From: Apostichopus japonicus
Taxonomy: Eukaryota > Echinodermata > Holothuroidea > Aspidochirotida > Stichopodidae
Assembly: GCF_037975245.1 (NCBI RefSeq)
Contig: NC_092571.1
Location: 12,999,917 to 13,063,916 of the forward strand
DNA: 64,000 nt
Direction of reading: 5' to 3'
The notes under the pieces are model-generated. The model made no database searches and was not told the DNA's origin. It was given only the letters and a program-made list of their open reading frames with translations. The position numbers and the translations under genes are program-made. Positions 50,101 to 62,500 of the stretch are shown piece by piece; positions within the stretch are counted from its first letter, which is position 1, and every line of letters starts with the position of its first letter.

Positions 50101-53100
50101 ACAAATGAAAACACAAAACTGCGACCAATGGAAAAGTCATATTCTCTGAGTTACCCAGATGGAAGTTGGGATGAATAACCACTAAAAATATTCTCTCCAC
50201 GAAGTGCGAGGGCAGATAATGCAGTTATATAGCAGTCTTTAAGTTTCAAATTAGTCTGCATTTCATAGCGAAGAAGAAATAACCGATATCATTCCTGCTC
50301 GTCGTAAAAAAAAAAAAAAATTTAAATTCCAATTTTAAAACAGTCATAAACAGGACCCTTGCTGGACTGCCTATTTTAAAGTGCCAACCACCAACTACGG
50401 TATTATGGTGATCAAACATCATTCCTGGAGATTCACTCATTAAAAAAAAAGGTCCTTTACTAGGAAATTGTTGGGACAGGGCTGACCGTTTATTGATGGA
50501 TTTAACATCTCATTCAGTGTTGGGGGCTTGACTAGGGTAACATTCCCTGGGGCAGTCCAAGCTCACCCGAAGCGACGCTGACCAAAGCGAAGACAACACA
50601 GAGCTGTTTACAAACTTCTAGATCCAACTAGGTAAGCACAAACTTGAATCTAGGGTTGGGCGATATATCGAAAATTATTATTATCGCGATAATTTTTTTT
50701 CAAGACGATATTTTTTGAGGATTGAACAAATGACGATAATTTCTTGTGAAAGAAATTTGAAATAGATGTAGAAAAAAATTCTCCGTTTTATGTGTAAATG
50801 TTATTCTAGCATTCCATGGTTAAGAAAGTTGAAAAGAAATATTTTATCAACTTCATTTACTGACTTTTGAACTTCGTAAAAACCCGTTCTTTACAACATT
50901 GACTGTATAGAGAACAAAACTCTGAAAATCAGTAGAGAAATAACCAATTGTGTACGAACAGTAAGTTGGTAAACCTTTCTAATTTTACGAAAGATCGAGC
51001 AAAATACTTTCGAAAAATTCATGCGAAACTGGCATATCGTGCTAAATGCAACAAGTGTCATGTAAACAAGGCTCTAGTACACCCATTTATGAATAAACCA
51101 GAAGACCACATCTGGTGTAAAGCGGTAGAAAGAAAGTATTTTCTAGAATTTCCACACAAAAAAAAAATAATAATAATAATATCCTACCATAGTTAAGTGT
51201 ATAGTAAATAGCCTAACCACTTCGTCGGTTACGGATCTCATGACGTAACAACAAAAACACAACTAATTGTATTTTGCGAAGTTGACGATTTCTACAAGGA
51301 CATGGAAACAATATTTAGCATTAAGTTAATCACGCCTGGTGGCCTAAAACATGGAATTACAAGGTTTACTTTCATAAAGATGGCCATACTGTAGCTATTG
51401 GGGCCTTGATATCGTGCTTCAGTATGTCTGTATGGTATAGACTGTGCTTCGTGTATCATGGGGAATAGATTGTTTTGTTCATGCGGAGGAGTCGCTTACC
51501 AGTCAAAACGTCCCTTTACCAAAACGTCCCCGTACCAAAACGTCCCCGCTTTTGGTCAAAACGTCCCCGTTGGTCAAAACGTCCCTGTAAGTCAAAACGT
51601 CCCCGTTAGTCAAAACGTCCCCGTCTATCAGATTCATTCACAGTTGTGAATATATATCAATTTTAAGTTATAATTTTGCTAAGTTATCGGCATGCAAGTT
51701 GAATTACAGGCGCTAAATAAATCATGGACTAAATCGTAGAAAAAAAGTATAGGCCTAGCCTACGCAGTATTAGTGTATTAACGAATTAAGGAAAACAAAA
51801 AATATTATTCAAGAGGAATGAAAAAAGATTTTGGATGCGTATACTAAACAATATAAATATATCTCTATAATATTTTAAATTCAGTGAAATCACTTTTCGT
51901 TTATTTTTACGAAGTAAAATTTACGGTACGTGCCCCTGTTGATATTTGACATTTTGAAGTATGGAATTTATTGTTCGATTACCTTTAGTGTTGTAACGTT
52001 ACATGTTTTGCTTGTCGGTGAACAAGTTCTACAACAAGAATGTAGTTTATTTACGTAGTTTATAACTTAAATTCAGTAGAGATGTTAAGGTATGTTGTTG
52101 ATTTGTTGCTTGTCGGCGTTTCTTTATCTGTATATTTAATAAGGGAGGGTAAAGTAGAATTAAACAGGGTATGATTTGTATAGCGGGCTAGGCTACTATA
52201 GTACTACTATGGTGGTGGTTGTTTACATGTGGTTCTGCTTGCTTAGGCCTGTGACTGTGAGCTCGTTCTTAGTTATGAACTGATACCTCATTTCATTTCA
52301 TTTATTTCGTCTATACATAAGGTAAAAGTGGTATAGTATAAACAGGACACTAGAAAAACAATAGTAGTTAATCGAGCTAGCGACCAAAAATAACAAAAAA
52401 AAACAAAAGAAAGAAGGTAACAATTAAGAGTAGAGATAAATAAACATGAGATAATCAATACTCAGTCAGCGTAGTTTTCAATTAGGTGGGCTTTAAGTTT
52501 TCGCTTAAACGTTACATAAGATTTTACAGTTTTTATATCATTTGGAAGCACGTTCCAGGTTTTAAAGCAGTACGTAGTTGTTTAAGAGTAATTTACCGTG
52601 TTTCGTGTGATGTCTGCTAACAGAAAAATGGGTATTATTCCTCGTACTGTTACGAATATACTCGGAATTACAGGGATTAACAAAAGAATCACGAAAATCA
52701 AAAATATAAAGTGTCTTCAGAGAGAAAAATAAACGTATGTGTTGTAGGAAAAGCCTGTCTCGTATATTCCAAGAGTAACTTGTACGTTAACAAACAAAAA
52801 TTTTTCTTTTTTTCCCCCCTTCTCTCAAAATATCGTATAGCCTATATTCATTCCGAAACCAACCCGTGTTTAAAAAAAATCTATTAACCTACAGCCCTCT
52901 TGCATCACCCTTTTCTATTTGTATTATCTTACGTGATATGAAGGACATGACCAAATTTTCCTCTGCCCTCCTCCTTTTCTCCCCCCCCCCCCATCACTCC
53001 TCTTCTCACAGCTCTCTTCTGCACCCTTTTTTTGCTTTTTCTCTCCACACCTTTCTGTCATTGTCCTTCTCCAGTTTATTCCCTACCCCGTTCCTTTAAT

Positions 53101-56100
53101 CCTCTTTTTGCCCCTCCACTGTTTATCTCCTACCTCTCCTCTTCCCCTGTTGCTTTCTTCTCTTCATCCCTTGTCTACTAATCCCCTTACATATATCTCA
53201 TTGTCGGTGTTCACCGTGCTAATTAACCTGTCTGTATTCTGTGCATGTATTTTGATTCTTTATCTTACCTCAGAAAATTATACTCAAAAGTGTTTCCGCC
53301 CTCATAACCGGTACTTCCCACTCCTAAAAACTGTTTTCAACCTAAACTATACTTATCCTAATATCCTTACTCGTTGATATATTCCAAAAGTAACTTGTAA
53401 ACAAAACAAAAATTCTTTTTTATTCCCTTCCCTCAATATCGCATATATTCATTCAGAAACCAACTCGTAGTTAAAAAAATCCTGCTATAGCCCCCCTCTT
53501 GCATTCCCTTTACTATTTATAATTTCCTACCTCCGAAAATTATACTCAAAAATGTTTCCGCCCTCATATCCGGCACTTCTCAATCCTAAAAAACGTGTTT
53601 TCAACCTAAACTATACCTATCCTTACTCTTTGATTTTAACTAAAAACATCCATATTTGTATTCCAACTGATATTAAAAGCGGGGACGTTTTGACTCACGG
53701 GGACGTTTTGACTGCGGGGACGTTTTGGTAAAAAGCGGGGACGTTTTGGTCTTAAAAAAGCGGGGACGTTTTGGTAAAGGGACGTTTTGACTGGATACCG
53801 AGGAGTCGGTTGGCTTGAGGTGTGTTTAACTTACCTTAATGTTACGGGGATATTTACCTACTTTCCTTGAACGTCTAAGATAATATTTCGCATAACTTTA
53901 CGGATCCTTTACTGACTGACCTAATTAATTCTAGAGTGGAGCCAAAAAAGTTTACTCCATGAAAAGTTTTTTGGAACCGTGCCAAAAATGTTAACAAACA
54001 GGTGTTAGACAGGGGGGTTGTTTTGCAAGGTACCTGAGAAAATTTGAAGCACATTGTAGCCTACCGTGATATTTAAGTACGGTTAAACACTGCAGTTGTA
54101 AACTGATTGTTAGGCAGTCTAGAAACGGGGCTTTGCCGCACGTAGTTTGTTTCATAATATCGACAGTTTTGTAAGTTAAACTTTATAAAGATTGTAAGAC
54201 AGATTAATTCTCTTTTCATTTTATCACATAATATAGCTACTCTAACTTGTCATTTTAAAACTTTCATCAGTTTCGTGACAATTTAAATTCATAAAGTTAG
54301 TCAGTATTTTGAATCCTCAATTGCGAATTTTTTATCGCCAGACACGAAAAAATACTTAACTTTTCCGGGGGCCTTCGCCCCTGGACCCCTACAAGGGGTT
54401 CCACCCCTTGACCCCAACGGGGCTCTAAGGCGGGCCCTGAACCCCACACCATTATGCCCGGTGTGTTTGCTGCGCGAAAACACCGGTGGGAAATCGGCAG
54501 TTGTTTTTAGTGTGTTCGCGAACACACTAAAAACAACAAGAAAAAATTATCGTAATTATCGAAATATCGCGATAATTTTTGAACTATTTATCGTGACATT
54601 AAAAAGCAAATATCGCCCAACCCTACTTGAATCCTTTGCTGACTACAAACTTTTCATTCTTTATCGACACCCTGTCCTGTCACTTCTAACAACAACACAC
54701 CTCTCCTTCCTCTATCTGCACCCCACCCATTCTTGAACTGCACCCACCCTACACCTCACCTCACCCCACCAACTGCACCTCACCCCCTTTCTCCAGAGCC
54801 TAATTGGTCAAACTGTGAGACATCTTAAATACAGGAATAACAGGATTAGATATGCTCACTGTATCAGTTTAAGCTATACTTACTTTGAACAATGTGGGAT
54901 GGCGGGCTGGGCTATACTCTCGTCTACTTTGCCCTCATAGATCTGATTAATCTTGGCATTACCCAACTCTAACATGACCTGAAAAAAGAATGGGGGAACA
55001 AAAAAAGACATAATTTGTATATATTTCACCCGGGTACAAAAAGCATTTCAGCATCTTGTGATTTGCCAATGACTTTACAATTTTTATTTATTATATTATT
55101 ACTATATACAGGAAAGCAAAGCCTCACAGAAGCATGCTATAGACTCTCACCTACTTATGTTACAGAAATAACAAAAATATGAACTAATTGTTTGGTTGGA
55201 TATTAAAAAGGTTTCCCTCAAAACAAAAGGGTAAGAGTAGAGTATTTGGCCAAATCTAACAGGCAGTTGAGATTCACATTTGGTATTGTATATATTTTTT
55301 TATTTGCTGTTACATAGCGTTTTAGAGCACTTTTGTGGATTTTACGCTTTACAAAATAAATTATTATTATTGTTATTATTGCATGTAGTCTACTTACTAA
55401 ATCTATATATGACTAGCGCCATCTGTCTTTACCATTATGCTTAATGTGGCATACTCCATATAGAGTCTATATCAATCTGCCCTAGTGTTCTCTCTCAGAA
55501 TAAATGCCGAAAAACATCAGGAGAATATCTTTTTTGATATATTATCAAAACATAATATGATTTTTATATTGTGGCTTGGATGTCAGGGTTCAGAAATGGA
55601 AGTACAATGTGGTGCACAAGTTCGGTCAATTGAGGCAATTTTAGACCACTTTAGGCCTCCCGGGAACAGCATAGGAAAATTGTGTACAACTGAGTAAAGA
55701 GGTTTGTTTACAAGTGACAAAAACGTCAGGCTCTCATAGCGAAAATCTTCAAGGTCATGATACGGAAGATTGATGGTGCCATGAATGGCGAACTTTTTAG
55801 CTATCCAGTGATGGGTAAGGTTTAGCTAGAGAGTACTTCTACAAGGACTTAGAGAGCACAGTACTTTGAAATTTAGTGCGTAAGTCAATGGGGCAATCAT
55901 GTGGAGTGTTAGCTCAAGGAGTGTTAGGTCAGTGGTTAATGCCGTGGTCACTCCAAGGTTAATGTATGTCATTCAGTTACATAGTTGTTGACAATTGACA
56001 ATTCATAATCATGGACGTTAAATATGAATCTAAGAGACTGACTTTGGTCAGCTTGCGGCTTTGATAACCAATGAGGTTCCTTCACAAGTTCCTGCTTGCA

Positions 56101-59100
56101 GGAGGATCTAAAATACAAACAATACATACAAATACATACAAAACATGTGGAGTATGCTACCTTAAACCTGTCAGTTCTGCATGTTACTCTTACCTTAGCT
56201 GTCTCTGGTTCCCATTTGTCCAGTGTAAGAGATCTCACTTTGGATAGGTGCACCCCCATACTCCTGAATATTCATGAAAAAGATATGACATCGTCACATG
56301 AAATCATTTCAATGACCAAGAAGAATATGGATGGAGAGAGTGCATTTGGTGATCAGAAAAAGGACATATAAAAATATACAACTGACCTTAGATATCTTAG
56401 AAAACCTTGTGAAAATTAAAAATGTAAAATTTACTTTTAAATATGGGATGAATGGTTTCTAAAATAATTTTCTACAAAGGGGTCAGCGAGTATCATTAGT
56501 TTTTTTAGTATTTTACATGGCCAGAATCAAACTCTCACTGCACCTAGATTGAGCAGTTTTTGCAGGGTACGCTGGTAGGATGCACGACTTAAAGGCCCTG
56601 GATGGGTGTCTGCATACCCGATAATTTTTTATATTTTTCACAGGCTGGATTGAAATTTGTCCCCTGCTGCCGATAGAGAACAGCTGTTCTAGGGTAGAAT
56701 ATCTACAGGTACTAATATTTCGTAATCTTAACAATATTAAAAAATAATGGGAACTTATCATCTTTATATAATCCATTTTGGCTGTAAAGATGTAGTCATC
56801 ACTAACATAAAGCTAACTATCTGTCATAACAATTCAAGATATAAACTCATAAGTAGAAGCCAATTTATGTTTCTTAATGCTAATACATTTCTGTATGGAT
56901 TCTAGTAACTCAATCCTGAACAAACATGTGTACAATAACCATACATTCTGTAGTGAGTAAAGACACAATGGCCGTACCTGTGTACACCAGAGCACGCGAT
57001 GCAAACGGTGATACCAAAATTGATGCAGGCCCAAGTCGCTTCTGTAAGAGAAGGAATATCAAAGATGAATTAAACGGGGCAGAGGGCTGGGGGGGGGGGT
57101 TGCTGGGGGAATTCTTAGAAAAATTTGTAATCAATATAGTAGGTCAACGTTTTAATAATAACCTCCACTGATTTGTATCTCAAAAGTATTAAAATGGAAT
57201 AGTAAGTCTTAAAGTTGTACACTTTTGTTTTGCATCATGTGCATCATGTTTGATCTCTAGAGTAAGGCAAAATATGTCACCAAAACAGAACTAGTATTGT
57301 TCGATACAGGTGACAAACGCCTACAGTGGAATTATGGCCTTCCTTACCGATTTCGAACCTCTGGACATACAATCAGCGTTCATAGCCTAGTGGTTAGGGT
57401 ATCCGCATATGAAGGGGGACGCATGGGTTCGAATCCAGGTGGAGGCTGGAAGATTTTTCACTGTTCTGGATTTTCCAACTCACTACGATTTTAATTATAT
57501 ATATTTGTATATGTATATTTACATATATTGCTAAACAGGAAATAACTGGCAGATATATAAATCAATGAACAGGTACTTGATACAGGTACTTGATTCAGGT
57601 ACTTAATTCCGGTACTTGATAAAACAAACAAAAAACAGCATTTCACCACTTTTTTCTTTTCTTTTGGCCTTTGGTAAACTTTTCATACTACTCCATACAA
57701 AAAACTCATCGCAATGTAGTTCACTGGTGAGTGCAATGAACTTTCAAGTCAGAGCTGCTCTAGAGTGGAAAATTGTCAGAACAATGAAATGTATTCGAAA
57801 CCAAATGAAAATGTCAGTTTAGACAACTATAAATCTGAAGTTGATTTGGTGAGGAGCTCAATGAGTCGGTTAAGTTTCCTAAACTGCAAACTTAATTTAA
57901 GTTTCTAGTTGAACTTTAATAAGCTTGGATAAAATTTCTCTAAGTCCGATAACCAAACAAGATCTTCTGCTTAACTGAAGATGAGCGTCAGTAGATACAG
58001 AAGTTTTTAATTTTTTTACTTACGGTCCTGTTTACAGTCGGCACATTTTTCATTTCCTGGTAGCAGCTGGATCTTGCTTCTGAAACTGTAAGGAAAAAAA
58101 AAAAGAATACGTACACAGTGTATACGGACGTGTTTACATTAATTAGTAATTAGTATCACGAAGAAACAAAAGACGATACAGCCTGGTCTCTCCAGACTAA
58201 AAACATCCAGTCTGAACTAGAATTCAAACAACTTCTAATCTCATCACGCTCAGTGGAGGGACGTCCAAATTCATAAGGATCCCCCACCCCCTCCCTCCTC
58301 CCACCCACCCACTTCTCCCACCCCCTCACCCCCACATTTCCTTTTCATACCCAGAAATGTTCAGTTTTTGCAAAACTATGTCTGCATTGTGGGACCAATT
58401 CCTTCCCCCCACCCACCCACCCACCCACACCCACACAGGTGCTGTTCACTCCCGTCTACACAACTGCTGTCATGCCAGTCACAAGAAGTCATGCAACTCT
58501 AATGGAAAGTCCAAATTAGTCGCTGACTGACAAAACTATCAAACAAGCGAAATAATAGAACTTTAATCCACTAATTCTTCCTCTTATTCTGTTCTCACGC
58601 ATATCGACAAAGAGGTTTTTCTTTACTGCACTTTTCTGCAATCAGGATACAATAGTTTATTCTGCGCTACTAAATTTAGCCATTCATTTCAAAAAGGTTC
58701 ATTCAATGAAAAGAAAAAGGGAACAAGCAAATATATATACCTTTCATTTGAAGCGCTGTTGTCTTTTGAGAGCCTCTCAATGCTTTTATATAAAGTTATG
58801 ACCATACTACAGTATCAAAGCAATCAGTGGAAGCATTTGTTTTCTATAGCTAGCTGTTATGTAAAGCGCTTTTATTGTACTTTCTATTCTCACAATAGGA
58901 TAACAATTCCATGACTGTTTATTGAACAGCGTGGCATTGTCATCAGAGTGTACTGACTGACAGACACTAGCCATTGAAACCTTCAACGTGTGGAGTTTAT
59001 ATATGAGACACACTTGTTTCTGAAGGATCTAGCTTATCGGTCTATTAATGATTTATTAATGAAGTCCATTAAGAGAAGTGTTACACAACTAAATGTCCTT

Positions 59101-59467
59101 ATAGCGAGTGCACAGGCATATTGAATGTTGTATATTAAGGGTTGTACGCTAAAAGGACCGCAGGAAAGGTAGATAGAACATGGTGTGGTAATGTACTAAC
59201 AGAGCTAAATGAAAGAAAATCTCCTCTCACCGAATAACATAAATGTTTATGAAGGGACTGCAGACGATCATAGAAATATAGATTGATGATACGACAAAGT
59301 GAAGTGATGATGTTTTTGGTACATTAATGATATATGTTGTGCAAAAGACTGACTGACAGATAAACAGGTAGATAGACATAGATAGATAGATAGACTGATA
59401 GATATACAGACAGATAGATAGAGAGACAGATAGATATACAGACAGATAGATAGACATATAGATAGAC

Positions 59468-59534
<67 letters not shown>

Positions 59535-59551
59535 TAGATAGATAGACAGAC

Positions 59552-59586
<35 letters not shown>

Positions 59587-62500
59587 CAGATAGATAGACA
59601 TAAATAGATTAATAGATAGACAGGCAGACAGACAGTTAACATAGACAGACAGATAGACAAACAGATCGATAGATAGACAGACATACAGATGGATAACTTG
59701 ATTGACAGATGGATGGATGGATAGATATACTAAATAGATAGATACATGTAAATGTACTGTTTGCATTTCATCAAGAGCTACAATCAAAACTCACATCTAC
59801 TCCTTCCTCACCAATTCCTTTGGCTATACCACCCTGTACATTCGGACTGGGTTCAGCCCCTGTCGTCCTTTCATTTCCTGCTTATTTTACTCTTACTGCC
59901 CTCTATTCTAACTGGTTCAACGCTACTCATTTGTCCCATCTGTCCATTTAAATGTTGTCCTCTGTTTTCTTCTAGTCTTCATTAACCCCCAACCATCCCT
60001 CCCCTCTCAGGTTTGAACTGGGTCATACCATCTCTTATCGTACAATTTCAATTGGCAATTGGAGAAGATCCTGCTAGGACCGAAATATTAGACTGGGTCA
60101 TACCATTTGTTATCGCAAGATTTTAATTGGCCTTTGGAGAAGTTCCTGCTAGGACCAAAATATCAGACTGGGTCAAACCATTTCTTATCATGTGATTTGA
60201 GTTGGCAATTAGAGAAGTTCCTGCTAGGACCGGAAACTTCAGACTGGGTCATACCATTTCTTATCATACGATTTCAATTGGCAATTGGAGAAGATCCTGC
60301 TAGGACCGAAATATTAGACTGAGTCATACCATTTCTTATCATATGATTTGAGTTGGCAATTGGAGAAGTTCCTGCTAGCACGGAAAAATTCAGACTGGGT
60401 CATACCATTTCTTATCATACGATTTCAATTGGCAATTGGAGAAGATCCTGCTAGGACCGAAATATTAGACTGGGTCATACCATTTCTTATTGTACGATTT
60501 CAGTTGGCAATTGGAGAAGATCCTGCTAGGACCGAAATGTCAGACTGGGTCATACCATTTCTTATCGTACGATTTCAGTTGGCAATGGGAGAAGATCCTG
60601 CTAGGACCGAAATGTCAGACTGGGTCATACCATTTCTTATCGTATGATTTTAATTGGCCTTAGAGAAGTTCCTGCTACGACCAAAATATCAGACTGGGTC
60701 ATACCATTTCATATGGTATGATATTAGTTGGCAATTGGAGAAGTTCCTGTCAGGACCGAAAACTTCAGACTGGGTCATACCATTTTTTATCATATCCGTT
60801 CAGCTGCTCTCTGACAAAGATCCTGCTAGGATCAAATCATCAGGCCCTCTGACTTTGATACATGAATGTTATCATGCAACAGCTACCATCAAATTCAACA
60901 CTGATGACCCTATACATCTATACACCTTATACTATGTCGGAGGGAGACTTAATGAGGTAACAAAACACTTAATTAATCATGAATAATGAATGGAAAAACA
61001 AACCTCTGCTTCTTGCATTCTTCATCCTCTCCTGGTTTGTCGTGGAGGGAAGATCCAACCGTCTCTAAAGAACTCTGATGAAATTTCAAACAAAACAAAA
61101 AATGTACAATTTCTTTTAAATTTAGCAGCTTGGTAAGTTCATCTGAAGCCCCTCTCTCCCCCCCCCTCCTCTCCCCAAAAAATCCCTGAAAACTAAACCC
61201 AAAACTATAAAAAACGGGTACTTATGCATACCTGTGACACGCTTGAAGGACGTGGGCTCATGAGGTTGAAAGCAGAGTTGATTCCTGCTTGCATGGCCTG
61301 GATCCACGAATGCCTGATTTGTTCACTGTCTGCCTGCAACACTATTGTCCTGTCAATGAATAACGACCATACAAATGCACATTATTGACTGTGCATGGAT
61401 GTACATTTGAGAGTTCAACATTTTCACGGCACTTTTCAAACTTAATGACGTCTTCTCGTGAAGCTACCAAGATTCTCTGCACAAACGTTTCTACACGTAT
61501 TCAGCACTGGTGCGAAAATACTTCTACTTTATATAAATATGTCGCAATACTAAACCAGATCTTTTAATACTGCTGCTGCGTCATGTTGTACTTGAACCTC
61601 TCCTGCTACCACATGTTTGGAACCCTGTAATTACAATAGATAATAAAATCCCGGGAGAAATCCACCGATTTGCTTGCATCTAGTCGCATGGACAATATAC
61701 TTTCCTGTTCCACCACGGCGCACCGGCTTGACCTCTGTCAGATTAAAGGCAGTGACAGTGATTGCCACAACTACTAAGATGGCTGCTTTAGGCCATCCAA
61801 ACAATCCTTCTATTGACAGCTCATTGTGCCCCCCTCCCCTCCCACCACACCCCTACCCCCCCATCCTAATTGTTTCATCATTGCAAAAATGTCATTTGTA
61901 CTTTGGGCAAGCAAATCTGCAAGGAAGTGGAAAGCAAAACTTGTTAGAGGCATCAGTCTTGATGTGGATTGCTTTCACATTTCAAGGACTTGACTTTCGG
62001 CTCACACGAGCAGATGAGCAAAAACACAAACAAACAGTACAAACGTATGTTGTCTTTAATCGTACCTGTTTTGTATACTGTATAAATACGTCTGGGAAAA
62101 ACGCTGATTTCGAACATTTCAATTTTTGATTGCCCTTTACTTACTTTCCTGGAGAGACCACTTCGAAACAGAACCTCCTTTCAATTTCTTCAAACGGTTT
62201 AACATTGCACAATCGCAGATCTTCGGCAGCTATGGTTATAATTCCCTGAATGGAGAGAATTGAGTTAGGACATTGTGAATAACCGAGATGTACCTGAAGT
62301 TGAGAAAAGTTTACCAAGTTCCCTTTGCCACAACCAAAACAAAAAGATGATAAACCAGATGATAAACAGAAGCCATAAACTTCTTTGTTCTATTCCCAAT
62401 GTCTAAAATTTCAATGTCACTTTTCTCATTATTCATTTCCTAATATAATTATATATAAAAAGCTGAACTTCTCATGAATTCCCTTCCCTGCCATTTTCTG

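Larger units (their letters stand above)
51495..53799. mobile_element. 2.3-kb inverted-repeat element with AAAACGTCCC arrays
   Basis: The 9-bp direct repeat GAGGAGTCG (51486-51494 and 53800-53808) flanks it. Near-terminal inverted repeats start CCAGTCAAAACGTCCCTTTA and are identical for about 34 bp. Inside each end the motif CAAAACGTCCC(C) recurs (7 times left, 6 times right, inverted). The outermost 4-5 bases do not pair. A 9-bp duplication with long inverted repeats fits Mutator-like elements, but the class is inference because no transposase is visible. The interior holds a LINE fragment and a tandem duplication. Confidence 0.85.
50651..54625. mobile_element. hAT-like element (outer shell of nested insertions)
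   Basis: Ends TAGGGTTGGGCGATAT and ATATCGCCCAACCCTA are perfect 16-bp inverted repeats. Flanks are the identical 8-mer CTTGAATC (50643-50650 and 54626-54633). Subterminal TATCGCGATAAT-like motifs occur at both ends. Without the nested 2.3-kb element, about 1.66 kb belongs to this element. A plus-strand frame at 50948-51196 ([15 protein letters not shown]) is not recognised as a transposase. It lies in the ACAP intron between exons h and i. Confidence 0.9.

Noticed and set aside
50948-51196. Transposase fragment with a CX2C motif (CNKCHVNK)
   Set aside because: Only 82 codons and one Cys pair; no hAT, BED or THAP pattern could be completed, so it is left uncalled.
59227-59787. 186-codon minus-strand frame rich in Tyr/Leu/Ser
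   Set aside because: Produced by the GATA/GACA microsatellite.
60010-60845. CRISPR-like array
   Set aside because: Units are contiguous with no unique spacers, and the genome is eukaryotic. The same applies to the other tandem arrays.
61232-61333. ACAP exon c beginning at the ttgcag acceptor (61333)
   Set aside because: It would leave exon b in the wrong phase and delete TIVLQ; the upstream acceptor at 61349 fits phase and family alignment.
61590-61630. Possible extra PH exon after a ttacag acceptor
   Set aside because: Read in the required phase it meets a TAG within a few codons, and exons b and c already join perfectly.
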